Shown here piece after piece: positions 1 to 8,994 of a DNA stretch of 64,000 bases; positions within the stretch are counted from its first letter, which is position 1, and each line of letters opens with the position of its first letter. A model generated the notes under the pieces. It had not been told where the DNA came from and did not search any database. It saw nothing but the letters and a program-made list of their open reading frames with translations. The position numbers were made by a program, and so were the translations under genes. The stretch lies in assembly GCA_043777675.1 (NCBI GenBank), contig JAYWHR010000006.1:1-64000 (forward strand). Direction: 5' to 3'. Source of the DNA: JANMDU01 sp043777675. Its GTDB lineage: Bacteria > Pseudomonadota > Gammaproteobacteria > Burkholderiales > Burkholderiaceae_C.

Positions 1-445
1 CTTCAATGCCGTCCAGCGAAATGCCATGGTGCAGGGTGTCGACCAAGGGCATGTTGTCCAAAATCGCCCCATTCGCCCGTGCGTGACGCGACAAGCTCCA
101 AGCCACGGCCAGACGATTGAAGCGAACCCAAGGCGAAATATTGAGGCGATACACGTTGTCAGAGCGCAGCTCGCTCCAAAACTTGGCCAGTTGTTCAAAA
201 GCGCCCAGGCCCTTGGTGGCCCAGGCGGCCAGACAGGTAGAGTTGATCGCGCCGGCTGATGTCCCTATCAGGAGCTGGAACGGAAAATCCTTGGATAATT
301 CGGGGTTGAGCTTCAATATCGATGCCATCGCCCGCAGCACGCCTACTTGATACGCCGTGCGCGCGCCTCCACCCATCAAGACCAAAGCAGTCGTTGGTCG
401 TGTGTAGTGGCTCAAGCCCGAGGTAATGATGGTGTCCAAGCTCAT
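1..445 (-). CDS. Patatin-like phospholipase, N-terminal part (cut by window edge)
   Basis: This reading frame runs off the left edge, so only about 148 N-terminal residues are visible. They contain the glycine-rich oxyanion-hole motif GGGARTAYQVGVLRA followed by GTSAGA, which holds the nucleophile serine of patatin-type (RssA-like) acyl hydrolases. The catalytic Asp would lie beyond the edge. The family cleaves acyl esters of phospholipids, usually in the cytoplasm or at the inner membrane. The start is the ATG at 443-445, which gives MSLDTIITSG; no good ribosome binding site precedes it. It is divergent from the MFS gene. Family call is secure, substrate is not. Confidence 0.85.
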   Translation of the reverse strand, partial: MSLDTIITSGLSHYTRPTTALVLMGGGARTAYQVGVLRAMASILKLNPELSKDFPFQLLIGTSAGAINSTCLAAWATKGLGAFEQLAKFWSELRSDNVYRLNISPWVRFNRLAVAWSLSRHARANGAILDNMPLVDTLHHGISLDGIE

Positions 446-523
446 ATCAACAACTGGTTGTCGGCAATTGTGTCGCGATGTTGCAGGCGACTGCAAGCTT
501 TCCCTTGAAAAACATCTTCACCA

Positions 524-1768
524 ATGATCAACAACACAACACGGCCAGACCCAACACCCCAATACTCACCGCGGCGGGAGCGTTGGCTGCTGCTTACGTT
601 GGCGGGCATTCAGTTCACCCACATCATTGACTTCATGATCATGATGCCGCTGGGGCCGCAATTGCGGCAAGTGTTTGGCATCAGCGATGCGCAGTTTGGC
701 TTGCTCGTCTCCGCCTACACCTTCTCAGCGGGTGCCTCAGGCTTGCTGGCTGCGTTTTATGTGGATCGTTTCGGGCGCAAGAATCTTTTGCTGATTTTCT
801 ATGTGCTGTTTGCCTTAGCCACACTTGCCTGCGGCCTCGCACCCACTTACGAATCGCTTATGACGGCGCGCGTGGCCGCTGGAGTGTTTGGCGGCGTGCT
901 CTCGGCTCTTTCGCAAACGATTGTGGGCGATGTGATTCCCGCTGAGCGACGCGGGCAAGCCATGGGTATTGTGATGTCGTCGTTTTCGATTTCTACGGTC
1001 GCTGGTGTGCCTTTGGGTTTGTTTTTAGCGGCGCATTTCAATTGGCATGTGCCGTTTTTGGTGATTGCAGCGTTTAGCAGCTTGCTGGTGATCCTCGCTT
1101 GGCAAACTTTGCCGCCGATGCGCGATCATTTGAAGGCGGCACGCCTAGTTTCTCCAATGGCGAATTTAATCAGCACGGTGAAAAACCGGGATCATCAAAA
1201 GGCGCTGTTGTTCACTTTTTTGATGATGTTTGTCGGCTTCGTGGTGATTCCCTACATTACGCTCTACACCACGTCCAATGGTCGTCTGAGCATGCAAGAG
1301 ATTCCCTATATCTACCTTGTGGGCGGCATCGCCACGCTTCTGACCGCGCGCCTGATTGGCCGCGCCACTGATACTCGCGGTAAAGTGCCCATGTTTCGCT
1401 TGCTCGCTGTGCTGACCATCATCCCTGTGCTGGGCATCACCCTCAGCGCGCCCACTGGCTTTTATGGCATCTTGGCGACGACCACTCTGTTTTTCGTATT
1501 CATGAGTGGCCGCATGATTCCCGGCATGGCCATCGTGACGTCGGCATGCAATCCACCCCAGCGTGGTACCTTCATGGCGCTTAACTCCGCGATGCAATCA
1601 TTGGGCATGAGCGTGGCCGCGTTCTTGGGAGGCCTGATCATCAGCCGTGATTCACAAGGCCTCGTGCTGCACTACTGGGGCAACGCCTTAGTCGGCGTCG
1701 CGGCTTCATTAGTCACTTATTGGCTGGTCGGCAAGCTTCGCTTGGAGTGGCCTAGCTCTAAGCGCTGA
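524..1768 (+). CDS. MFS transporter (DHA1-type drug/sugar efflux family)
   Basis: A 414-residue protein with about twelve hydrophobic segments, as expected for a major facilitator. After the first two helices there is the family A motif in the form DRFGRKNLL (about residue 85), and a second loop, RATDTRGKVP, sits at the matching place in the C-terminal half. This supports proton-coupled export across the inner membrane by a DHA1-type carrier (AraJ/Bcr-like), but the substrate cannot be read from the sequence. The gene starts about 80 bp from the divergent patatin gene. No clear ribosome binding site is seen before the ATG at 524. Confidence 0.85.
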   Translation: MINNTTRPDPTPQYSPRRERWLLLTLAGIQFTHIIDFMIMMPLGPQLRQVFGISDAQFGLLVSAYTFSAGASGLLAAFYVDRFGRKNLLLIFYVLFALATLACGLAPTYESLMTARVAAGVFGGVLSALSQTIVGDVIPAERRGQAMGIVMSSFSISTVAGVPLGLFLAAHFNWHVPFLVIAAFSSLLVILAWQTLPPMRDHLKAARLVSPMANLISTVKNRDHQKALLFTFLMMFVGFVVIPYITLYTTSNGRLSMQEIPYIYLVGGIATLLTARLIGRATDTRGKVPMFRLLAVLTIIPVLGITLSAPTGFYGILATTTLFFVFMSGRMIPGMAIVTSACNPPQRGTFMALNSAMQSLGMSVAAFLGGLIISRDSQGLVLHYWGNALVGVAASLVTYWLVGKLRLEWPSSKR

Positions 1769-1961
1769 AAGTCTAAAAGTTATTCAAGATCAAGATACTT
1801 CTTGACTTAGTTTGAACAGATGACGCTTTGTTGCAGTGCAAGATTGCGCGGGCAAGAAAATCAGCGCATGATGGCTCTAAGCAGTTCGAATTTCGGCGCT
1901 GCCTGTAGACCAGTCAATCCGCAGGTAGCATGTGTGAAACGAGAGCATAAGGAGGCTTCTC

Positions 1962-2297
1962 ATGAACTTGACGATCAGTGGACATCACCTCGAGGTTACC
2001 CCAGCACTGCGCTCTTATGTGACCAGCAAGATCGACCGAATTTCTCGGCATTTCGACCAAGTGGTGGATGTAAAAGTTTTGTTAACTGTCGAAAATCTTA
2101 AGGAGAAAGAACGAAGACAACGCGCTGAATGCAACATCCATGTCAAAGGCGAAGATTTGTTTGCAGAAAGCGCTCACGAAGATCTGTATGCCGCCGTTGA
2201 TGATCTCGTCGATAAACTTGATCGCCAAGTGGGGCGTTACAAAACCAAACGACAAGACCATCACGCTAATCAATCAGCCAAGCGCTACCTGCAATAA
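1962..2297 (+). CDS. hpf: Ribosome hibernation promoting factor (short HPF/YfiA family)
   Basis: A 111-residue member of the HPF/RaiA family, which binds the 30S decoding region in stationary phase and helps form inactive ribosome dimers. The opening MNLTISGHHLEVTPALRSYV and the two-strand/two-helix layout (ESAHEDLYAAVDDLVDKLDRQ near residue 75) are typical. The length matches the short type, without the C-terminal dimerisation domain of long HPF. A strong AAGGAGG lies just before the ATG. In many proteobacteria hpf follows rpoN and precedes ptsN. Here ptsN follows but the gene before it is an MFS exporter, so the usual rpoN link is broken. Confidence 0.93.
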   Translation: MNLTISGHHLEVTPALRSYVTSKIDRISRHFDQVVDVKVLLTVENLKEKERRQRAECNIHVKGEDLFAESAHEDLYAAVDDLVDKLDRQVGRYKTKRQDHHANQSAKRYLQ

Positions 2298-2324
2298 GAT
2301 TTTCTGATGGCAATAATTCCATCT

Positions 2325-2356
2325 GCCGCCTCGCAGCTGTGCGTGGCGGCTTTTTT
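2325..2356 (+). terminator. Rho-independent terminator after hpf
   Basis: GCCGCC and GGCGGC form the outer stem, CGC/GCG extends it around a short loop, and six T follow. It lies 28 bp after the hpf stop and separates hpf from ptsN. Confidence 0.85.
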
Positions 2357-2494
2357 GTCACTAAAACAGGATCATCATGTGACGCGCTGATGTCCATTGG
2401 CCGAAAAATGTCTTTTCCCTAGGGTTTACTCGGGCGAGGGTGCATAATGCGCTTCCCGGCGTTGTTTTAATCGCCAGTTACACATCAGTCGTTC

Positions 2495-2977
2495 ATGAAC
2501 CGTCTTGCTGCCATATTGCCTGCCGCCCAAGTTTTGGCTGGTGTGGATGCCACCAGTAAAAAGCGTGCTTTTGAAGAAGCAGGCCTGCTGTTTGAAAATC
2601 TTCATAGCCTCTCTCGCGCCCTTGTCACCGACAGCCTCTTCGCCCGCGAACGCTTGGGCTCCACAGGATTGGGTCATGGCGTGGCGATTCCTCACGGCCG
2701 CATTAAAGGGCTCAAAGCGCCGATGGCAGCGATGTTTTCGCTGTCCAACCCGATTGGCTTTGATGCCCCCGATGAGCAGAGCGTCGGTCTGCTGATTTTT
2801 TTGCTCGTGCCCGAAGCGGCCACACAGAAGCACTTGGAAATTCTCTCTGAAATTGCAGAGATGTTGAGCGATGCTGGATTACGCGAACGCTTAAAGGCTG
2901 CGCCCGATGCGATCACCTTGCATGCCTTGATTGCTGGCTGGCGCTCCGCCGTCACGCCAATGCCCTTGGCAGCTTAA
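2495..2977 (+). CDS. ptsN: PTS IIA-like nitrogen regulatory protein PtsN
   Basis: A 160-residue EIIA-Ntr protein. The phosphorylated histidine sits in HGVAIPHGRI (His67). In the nitrogen PTS it receives phosphate from NPr and controls potassium uptake and other targets by protein contact. The domain fills the whole protein. hprK starts 27 bp downstream, and the pair probably forms one transcript. A ptsN-hprK link is usual in betaproteobacteria, where HPr kinase and PTS regulatory proteins occur without sugar-transporting PTS. Confidence 0.93.
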   Translation: MNRLAAILPAAQVLAGVDATSKKRAFEEAGLLFENLHSLSRALVTDSLFARERLGSTGLGHGVAIPHGRIKGLKAPMAAMFSLSNPIGFDAPDEQSVGLLIFLLVPEAATQKHLEILSEIAEMLSDAGLRERLKAAPDAITLHALIAGWRSAVTPMPLAA

Positions 2978-3004
2978 TCGCTGCTACTCGCGCTCGCTTT
3001 ATTT

Positions 3005-3964
3005 ATGAAACCTACGGTCATCAGCGCCGATGTGCTGTTTGAGGATCATCGAGAGCGTTTGAAATGGGCTTGGGTGGCCGGCCTTGGCGCTTCTGAGCGC
3101 CATTTTGATGAAGTTGCCGTCCGCGCAGCCCGCTCAGGAGCGGATTTGGTGGGCTACCTCAACTATATCCACCCCTATCGCGTTCAGGTATTGGGTGAGC
3201 GCGAGGTGGCCTATCTCACACCTTCTGCTGAGCAACCTGAAGAAGATTGCGCTCGCAGAATTGCCCGCATTGTGACCCTTGAGCCGCCGGTCATCATCAT
3301 CGGTGATGACTTAGAAGCGCCAGAGACACTTTTGCAGCTTTGCGAGCGTGCGCAGATTCCCGCCTTCCAAACACCGGAATCTGCCGCTTTCGTGATTGAT
3401 CTCCTGCGGGCGTATCTTTCGCGCCACTTTGCAGACCGCACCAACATGCATGGCGTATTCATGGATATTCTGGGCTTGGGTGTTCTGATTACCGGGGAAT
3501 CGGGCCTGGGCAAGAGCGAGTTAGCCCTCGAATTGATCTCGCGTGGCAATGGCATGGTGGCCGATGACGCCGTTGATTTGTTTCGCACGAATCAAACCAC
3601 CATTGAGGGCCGCTGCCCCGAGCTTTTGCAAAATTTGCTCGAACTGCGCGGTATCGGCCTTTTAGATATCCGTGCCATTTTTGGCGAGACAGCTGTGCGC
3701 CGGCGCATGCGCTTAAAACTCATCGTGCATCTGGTGCGCCGCGCGACGATGGAGCGCGAATACGAGCGCATTCCCTATGAACCCCTCACCCAAGATGTCT
3801 TGGGAATTCCCATTCGCAAAGTGGTGATTCAGGTAGAGGCTGGCCGAAATATGGCTGTGCTAGTAGAAGCTGCCGTGCGCAATACGATCTTGCAGCTGCG
3901 CGGCATCAACACCTTTGACGAATTCGTCGAACGCCAGAGGCAGGCAATGGACAAGGGGTTATGA
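3005..3964 (+). CDS. hprK: HPr kinase/phosphorylase
   Basis: A 319-residue bifunctional enzyme that phosphorylates and dephosphorylates HPr on serine. The C-terminal catalytic domain has the Walker A loop GESGLGKS (about 164-171), preceded by the His-Gly pair (149-150) typical of the family. The capsule signature region ELRGIGLLDIRAIFG follows at about residue 217. The N-terminal 130 residues form the usual MurF-like domain. In many relatives rapZ (yvcJ) comes next; here there is only a short repeat and a terminator before the convergent mscL. Confidence 0.95.
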   Translation: MKPTVISADVLFEDHRERLKWAWVAGLGASERHFDEVAVRAARSGADLVGYLNYIHPYRVQVLGEREVAYLTPSAEQPEEDCARRIARIVTLEPPVIIIGDDLEAPETLLQLCERAQIPAFQTPESAAFVIDLLRAYLSRHFADRTNMHGVFMDILGLGVLITGESGLGKSELALELISRGNGMVADDAVDLFRTNQTTIEGRCPELLQNLLELRGIGLLDIRAIFGETAVRRRMRLKLIVHLVRRATMEREYERIPYEPLTQDVLGIPIRKVVIQVEAGRNMAVLVEAAVRNTILQLRGINTFDEFVERQRQAMDKGL

Positions 3965-3990
3965 GCATTTCTAAAGTAATTTTAGGGCGA

Positions 3991-4035
3991 TAGCCGGCAT
4001 AAAACATAATGAATTTGCTATTAAATCTATAGCTT
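3991..4035 (+). repeat. Dispersed 44-bp repeat, copy 1 (intergenic)
   Basis: First copy of the window-wide repeat family. It reads TAGCCGGCATAAAAC, a less conserved middle, then the hairpin GCTATTAAATCTATAGC. It lies between the hprK stop and the shared terminator. Fourteen other copies are listed separately. Confidence 0.85.
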
Positions 4036-4053
4036 TTATGTTCTGTTGTAGTC

Positions 4054-4087
4054 ATGAAAAAAGCGCCTCTACGGCGCTTTTTTCATG
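4054..4087. terminator. Bidirectional terminator between hprK and mscL
   Basis: An almost perfect palindrome: ATGAAAAAAGCGCC, a four-base loop, and the complement ending in TTTTTTCAT. A-tract and T-tract on either side let it serve both the rightward ptsN-hprK transcript and the leftward mscL transcript. Confidence 0.88.
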
Positions 4088-4099
4088 GTCAGTTTCGCC

Positions 4100-4528
4100 T
4101 TATTTCTTCAGCGAATCGCGGATCTCACGCAACAGCAATACATCCTCAGCCGGTGCTGCGGGTGCAGGAGCCGGTTCGGCTGCCTTGAGTCTATTCATCG
4201 CTTTAACGATTTGGAAAATAATGAATGCCAAAATGAGGAAATTAATCACAATGGTGATGAAGTTACCGTAAGCGAGCAGATTGGCGCCTGCCTTGGTGAG
4301 TGATTCGTAAGTTTGAGCACCCTCGACAGCTTTTGTGGGTTGCGACAAAACGATGAACATCTCCGTGAAGTTCATGTTGCCAAAAATCCTACCGACTATC
4401 GGCATGATGATGTCTTTGACCAGTGAATCGACAATTTTTCCGAATGCGGCTCCAATGATCACACCAACGGCCAAATCCATCACGTTGCCTTTGACCGCAA
4501 AATCCTTGAACTCTTTCATCATTCCCAT
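4100..4528 (-). CDS. mscL: Large-conductance mechanosensitive channel MscL
   Basis: A 142-residue homopentameric channel that opens under membrane tension and releases solutes after osmotic downshock. The N-terminal MMKEFKDFAVKGNVMDLAVG and the first transmembrane helix with GVIIGAAFGKIVDSLV are diagnostic. A periplasmic loop, a second helix (FITIVINFLILAFIIF) and the C-terminal bundle LLLREIRDSL follow. A longer frame starts upstream at 4606, but GGAG lies six bases before the ATG at 4528, and family alignment also fits this start. An Ala-Pro-rich linker precedes the C-terminal helix. Confidence 0.94.
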   Translation of the reverse strand: MGMMKEFKDFAVKGNVMDLAVGVIIGAAFGKIVDSLVKDIIMPIVGRIFGNMNFTEMFIVLSQPTKAVEGAQTYESLTKAGANLLAYGNFITIVINFLILAFIIFQIVKAMNRLKAAEPAPAPAAPAEDVLLLREIRDSLKK

Positions 4529-4776
4529 GTTTGACTCCATTTTTAGGTTTGCCGGGGCGTACCGGCGAATATTTACTACCAAAGTTGTCACTAGGTAGCG
4601 CGCCAAGCCGCAGTATCACCGCAAAGCAATTGCTGTCAAGCGCCCCCTTGAAACCTCATCGACCAAGTGTTCGCGGTATGAATGCAGCAAATACCGCATT
4701 CAGGGCTTGAATTCGTCTCTCGCGCTCCGCTACAATTGCGGGTTGTCCCTAAACACCCCAAATATTGAGGAAATCC

Positions 4777-5370
4777 ATGACTAACGTGGACTCATCCAAG
4801 CGAACTTGGATCATTGCATCGGCCTGTGCCGGCGTGCCAGCAGCAGGTTTCGTGGCTGTTCCTTTTGTCAGTACTTTTTCTCCTTCAGAAAAAGCCAAAG
4901 CAGCAGGCGCAGCCATTGAAGTTGACATTTCAGATATCAAACCTGGCGAAAAAGTGGTGCGCGAATGGCGCGGCAAGCCCGTATGGATCATGCGCCGTAC
5001 GCCCGAGCAGATTGCATCGCTGTCCAAAATTGAATCTTCTTTGGCCGATCCAAAATCCGAGCGTAAAGCCGATGAGACCACGCCGATGAAAGAGACGCGT
5101 AATGCGCATCGCTCCATCAAGCCCGAAATCTTCGTGGCGGTGGGCATTTGCTCGCATCTGGGCTGCTCACCGTCGGACAAACTCGAAGCCAAGGCCGAAT
5201 CCTTTGATGCAAACTGGCAAGGCGGCTTCATCTGCCCTTGCCATGGCTCCACCTTTGACATGGCAGGCCGCGTCTTTAAAAACAAGCCCGCGCCAGATAA
5301 TCTTGAAGTTCCTCCCCATATGTACATCAGCGACACCAAGTTGCTGATCGGTGAATCTAAACAAGCCTGA
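4777..5370 (+). CDS. petA: Ubiquinol-cytochrome c reductase, Rieske iron-sulfur subunit
   Basis: A 197-residue Rieske protein of the bc1 complex that moves electrons from ubiquinol to cytochrome c1. The [2Fe-2S] ligands are visible in CSHLGC (about 125-130) and CPCHGS (about 153-158), with the extra disulfide cysteines. The N-terminal anchor SKRTWIIAS followed by a hydrophobic helix is a Tat-type signal with Lys-Arg in place of twin arginine. GAGGA just before the ATG at 4777 fixes the start over a TTG four codons upstream. It heads the petABC operon; petB begins 11 bp after its stop. Confidence 0.96.
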   Translation: MTNVDSSKRTWIIASACAGVPAAGFVAVPFVSTFSPSEKAKAAGAAIEVDISDIKPGEKVVREWRGKPVWIMRRTPEQIASLSKIESSLADPKSERKADETTPMKETRNAHRSIKPEIFVAVGICSHLGCSPSDKLEAKAESFDANWQGGFICPCHGSTFDMAGRVFKNKPAPDNLEVPPHMYISDTKLLIGESKQA

Positions 5371-5381
5371 GGCAAATCAAC

Positions 5382-6809
5382 ATGGCTGAAATGAAAGAAA
5401 TCTCCCCTAATGCAGCAGTGGCTGACAAGTTGCTCAACTGGGTAGACAACCGCTTCCCCGCTTCCAAGCTCTACAAAGAGCATTTGAGTGAATATTACGC
5501 ACCGAAGAACTTCAACTTCTGGTACTTCTTCGGGTCGCTAGCGCTTTTGGTGCTCGTGATTCAGATCGTTACTGGCATTTTCCTCACCATGCACTACAAA
5601 CCAGATGCGAATCTGGCTTTTGCCTCTGTGGAATACATCATGCGCGATGTGCCTTGGGGCTGGTTAGTGCGTTACATGCACTCCACCGGCGCATCTGCGT
5701 TCTTCGTCGTGGTTTACATGCACATGTTCCGTGGCCTGATGTACGGCTCTTACCGCAAGCCGCGCGAGCTGATTTGGCTGTTTGGCTGCGGCATTTTCCT
5801 CTGCCTGATGGCCGAAGCCTTCATGGGCTACTTGCTGCCTTGGGGTCAAATGAGCTACTGGGGCGCTCAGGTGATTGTGAATTTGTTTGCCGCAGTGCCT
5901 TTCATTGGCCCTGATCTGGCTTTGCTGATTCGCGGCGATTATGTAGTCGGCGATGCCACGCTGAACCGCTTCTTCGCCTTGCATGTGATTGCGATTCCTC
6001 TGGTTTTGCTCGGCCTCGTCGCCGCGCACATCATTGCCTTGCACGAAGTCGGCTCCAATAATCCCGATGGCGTGGAAATCAAGAAGCACAAAGACCCCAA
6101 GACGGGCATTCCACTCGATGGCATTCCCTTCCATCCTTATTACACTGTTCACGACATTCTGGGCGTGAGTGTTTTTCTGATGGTCTTCTCTGCTATTGTG
6201 TTCTTCGCGCCTGAGTTGGGTGGTTACTTTTTGGAGTTCAACAACTTCATTCCTGCTGACCCCTTGAAGACACCTGCGCACATCGCGCCCGTCTGGTATT
6301 TCACGCCATATTATTCGATGCTGCGTGCCACCACTGATGAGATGATCTATGTGTTGGTTGCCATTGTTTTGGGTGGCGCGGCCTTGGCTGTGATCAAAAA
6401 CGTTGTCACCGGTATCTTCAAGCCCGTGTTGATAGTTGCTGCTGTGGTGGCCTGCGCTTTGCTGCTCACCTTTGAAGCCAAGTTTTGGGGGGTGGTGGTG
6501 ATGGGTGCATCCACCATCATCTTGTTCTTCCTGCCTTGGCTCGATCATAGCCCTGTGAAATCTATTCGCTATCGCCCGGATTGGCACAAATGGGTTTATG
6601 GCATCTTCATCTTTAACTTCTTCATCCTCGGCTACCTTGGCATCAAAGCACCCGGCGTATGGGGGATGGTTTGGGGACAAGATTTGGCCGCACGTGTCTC
6701 GCAACTAGGCACTTTGCTGTATTTCGGATTCTTCTTGCTTATGCCGATTTGGAGTCGCATGGGTGAGTTCAAGCCCGAGCCAGACCGCATCACCTTTGTA
6801 CCTCACTGA
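5382..6809 (+). CDS. petB: Cytochrome b subunit of the bc1 complex
   Basis: A 475-residue integral membrane protein with about nine or ten hydrophobic segments. It carries the haem-b histidine pairs in the second and fourth helices (MHSTGASAFFVVVYMHMFR and FALHVIAIPLVLLGLVAAH) and the Qo-site PEWY-like region, here HIAPVWYFTPYYSML. It oxidises ubiquinol in the inner membrane. It is longer than the 400-residue core family and has extra hydrophobic segments at the C end. The petC ATG is 18 bp after its stop. Confidence 0.96.
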   Translation: MAEMKEISPNAAVADKLLNWVDNRFPASKLYKEHLSEYYAPKNFNFWYFFGSLALLVLVIQIVTGIFLTMHYKPDANLAFASVEYIMRDVPWGWLVRYMHSTGASAFFVVVYMHMFRGLMYGSYRKPRELIWLFGCGIFLCLMAEAFMGYLLPWGQMSYWGAQVIVNLFAAVPFIGPDLALLIRGDYVVGDATLNRFFALHVIAIPLVLLGLVAAHIIALHEVGSNNPDGVEIKKHKDPKTGIPLDGIPFHPYYTVHDILGVSVFLMVFSAIVFFAPELGGYFLEFNNFIPADPLKTPAHIAPVWYFTPYYSMLRATTDEMIYVLVAIVLGGAALAVIKNVVTGIFKPVLIVAAVVACALLLTFEAKFWGVVVMGASTIILFFLPWLDHSPVKSIRYRPDWHKWVYGIFIFNFFILGYLGIKAPGVWGMVWGQDLAARVSQLGTLLYFGFFLLMPIWSRMGEFKPEPDRITFVPH

Positions 6810-6827
6810 TTGCGGGAGACACAGTTC

Positions 6828-7583
6828 ATGAAAAAAATCATTCTCTCCTTGCTGGCCACTCTGTCGCTCAGCGGCGCTTTTGCTGCAGGTGATGGTATCG
6901 CCTGGGAAAAAGCCAATCCCAAAACGACAGACATGGCTGCCTTACAAAACGGTGCCAAACTTTTCGTTAACTATTGCTTGAGCTGCCACAGCGCTGCGTA
7001 CATGCGCTACAACCGCCTGAAAGAGATCGGCTTGACGGAGCAGCAGATCAAAGACAACTTGCTGTTCGCCACCGATAAAGTCGGTGAAACCATGAAAGCG
7101 TCGATTGACCCGAAGCAGGCGAAGGAATTTTTCGGTGGCGTGCCGCCTGATCTCAGTGTTATTGCCCGTTCCCGTGCCGACATGAACAAAGGGGCAGGTG
7201 CTGATTACCTCTATACCTTGCTTCGTACCTACTACCGCGACGACAGCAAAGCCACCGGCTGGAACAACAAGGCTTACCCCAACATCGGCATGCCCAATCC
7301 TTTATGGGAACTGCAAGGCGAGCGCGAACCGCAATACATCACCGCCAAAGTGCATGGTGTTGACACGCAAGTGCTCTCCGGCTGGAAACAAGTCAAGCCC
7401 GGTCAGCTTACGCCGCTGCAATACGACCAAGCTGTGAATGATTTGGTGAGCTATTTGCAATGGATGGGTGAGCCCGCACAAAACCAGCGCGTGCGCATTG
7501 GTGTGTGGGTGCTGATTTTTCTGAGTTTCTTCACCATCATCGCTTGGCGCTTGAACGCCACGTTCTGGAAAGACATCAAGTAA
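6828..7583 (+). CDS. petC: Cytochrome c1
   Basis: A 251-residue haem protein. A Sec signal peptide (MKKIILSLLATLSLSGAFAA) leads to the haem-binding motif CLSCH (residues 50-54). The methionine ligand probably lies in the NIGMPNPLWELQG region. One C-terminal anchor helix (VWVLIFLSFFTIIAW) holds it in the inner membrane with the haem domain in the periplasm. A frame opening with TTG exists at 6810, but GGGAG before the ATG at 6828 and the signal peptide support the later start. Last gene of petABC. Confidence 0.95.
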   Translation: MKKIILSLLATLSLSGAFAAGDGIAWEKANPKTTDMAALQNGAKLFVNYCLSCHSAAYMRYNRLKEIGLTEQQIKDNLLFATDKVGETMKASIDPKQAKEFFGGVPPDLSVIARSRADMNKGAGADYLYTLLRTYYRDDSKATGWNNKAYPNIGMPNPLWELQGEREPQYITAKVHGVDTQVLSGWKQVKPGQLTPLQYDQAVNDLVSYLQWMGEPAQNQRVRIGVWVLIFLSFFTIIAWRLNATFWKDIK

Positions 7584-7681
7584 TTTTCTTGGATGCTGTT
7601 GCTGGCGCAGCGGCATCTCTACCGGAGCAAAGACGCAGCCACTGCGCCTTCGCTCCTTTCGATTTTTAGGAGCTCACCGCC

Positions 7682-8293
7682 ATGATGGTGCTTTACTCGG
7701 GTACAACCTGCCCTTTCTCCCACCGCAGCCGTTTCGTTTTGTTCGAAAAAGGTATGGATTTTGAAATTCGTGATGTGGACTTGTACAACAAGCCCGAAGA
7801 CATCAATGTGATGAATCCTTATGGTCAAGTGCCCATCCTCGTCGAGAGAGATTTGATTCTGTACGAATCCAACATCATTAACGAATACATTGATGAGCGC
7901 TTCCCGCATCCGCAGCTGATGCCTGGTGATCCAGTTGACCGTGCCCGTGTGCGCTTGTTCTTGCTCAATTTCGAGAAAGAGCTCTTTACTAACGTTTCCA
8001 TTTTGGAAAATCGTGCTCTTAAAGGCAATGACAAAGTATTGGAAAAAGCGCGCCACCATATTCGCGACAAGCTCACACAAATGGCTCCTGTGTTCTTGAA
8101 AAATAAGTTCATCATGGGTGATAACTTTTCTATGCTGGATGTGGCTTTAGCACCGCTGCTGTGGCGTTTGGATTTTTACGGCATTGAGCTGTCGAAAAAC
8201 GCTGCGCCTTTGCTCAAGTACGCAGAACGCATCTTCTCTCGTCCAGCCTACATTGAGGCACTCACACCCTCTGAAAAAGTCATGCGCAAATAA
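7682..8293 (+). CDS. sspA: Stringent starvation protein A (GST-fold)
   Basis: A 203-residue glutathione S-transferase-fold protein that binds RNA polymerase and alters transcription in starvation and stress. The N-terminal thioredoxin-like domain contains GTTCPFSHRSRFVLFEKG and the cis-Pro region YGQVPILVERDLILYESNIINEY is split around residues 43-65. The helical C-terminal domain follows. AGGAG lies nine bases before the ATG at 7682; the next codon is also ATG. Its place between petC and sspB is conserved in betaproteobacteria. Confidence 0.93.
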   Translation: MMVLYSGTTCPFSHRSRFVLFEKGMDFEIRDVDLYNKPEDINVMNPYGQVPILVERDLILYESNIINEYIDERFPHPQLMPGDPVDRARVRLFLLNFEKELFTNVSILENRALKGNDKVLEKARHHIRDKLTQMAPVFLKNKFIMGDNFSMLDVALAPLLWRLDFYGIELSKNAAPLLKYAERIFSRPAYIEALTPSEKVMRK

Positions 8294-8329
8294 AAAGCAA
8301 GGTAAGTGTTGTGACACTTGTCCCTTTAG

Positions 8330-8356
8330 ACGGCCTGCCTCTCAACAGGCCGTTTT
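8330..8356 (+). terminator. Terminator between sspA and sspB
   Basis: ACGGCCTG and CAGGCCGT pair around an eight-base loop, and four T follow. The short T-run suggests partial termination, so sspB may be reached by read-through or have its own start. Confidence 0.75.
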
Positions 8357-8375
8357 GCTTTGTTACCATAGCATC

Positions 8376-8981
8376 ATGATCGATTCCAGCCAATCCACGT
8401 CCACCCGTCCTTATTTGCTGCGCGCGCTCTACGAATGGTGTGCCGACAACAACCTCACGCCCTATGTAGCGGCCTATGTTGATGATTCGGTGAAGGTGCC
8501 GCGCGAGCATGTGAAAAACAACGAAATCGTGCTCAATATCAGCATGGATGCCACGAGCAACTTGCAGATTGGCAACGATTTTCTGCAATTCAAAGCGCGA
8601 TTTGGCGGCGTGGCACGCGAGATCGTCGTGCCGATTGGCCACATCATCGCCATCTACGCCCGAGAAAACGGTCAAGGCATGGCCTTTCCCGTGCCACAAG
8701 CCGTGCCGCCGCGCGGCGAAGTCAACGACAGCCCAGCGACTGAGCGGCGCTCGGTTGGATTGAGGCCGGTGGAGGCAGCGCCAGCGGCTACGCCAGAAGC
8801 CGCCAACCCCTTGCCTCAAGCGTCAATCGATCCGCCAAAAATCGTCAAGCTCAAAGCTGCGCCCTCTTCTGTGAAAAAAACCATCGAAGAAGACCCCACC
8901 GAACCCACGCCGCCGCCAAGTACAACGAATAATGGCTCAAGAAAATCGCCCGGCCGTCCATCTCTCACGCGAGTCAAGTAG
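8376..8981 (+). CDS. sspB: ClpXP protease specificity-enhancing factor SspB
   Basis: A 201-residue adaptor that tethers ssrA-tagged peptides to ClpXP. The folded N-terminal domain (STRPYLLRALYEWCADNN to IIAIYARENGQGMAFP, residues 8-110) binds the tag. A long Pro/Ala-rich linker follows. The conserved C-terminal ClpX-binding tail is not obvious; the protein ends with KSPGRPSLTRVK, which is the likely candidate. A longer frame begins at 8184 inside sspA, but the ATG at 8376 matches the family start. tRNA-Thr begins 13 bp after the stop. Confidence 0.92.
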   Translation: MIDSSQSTSTRPYLLRALYEWCADNNLTPYVAAYVDDSVKVPREHVKNNEIVLNISMDATSNLQIGNDFLQFKARFGGVAREIVVPIGHIIAIYARENGQGMAFPVPQAVPPRGEVNDSPATERRSVGLRPVEAAPAATPEAANPLPQASIDPPKIVKLKAAPSSVKKTIEEDPTEPTPPPSTTNNGSRKSPGRPSLTRVK

Positions 8982-8994
8982 AATAGCTGCTTTC

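Noticed and set aside
5664..6704. 346-codon frame antisense to petB
   Set aside because: Shadow of cytochrome b codon use; His/Gln-rich with no recognisable domain.
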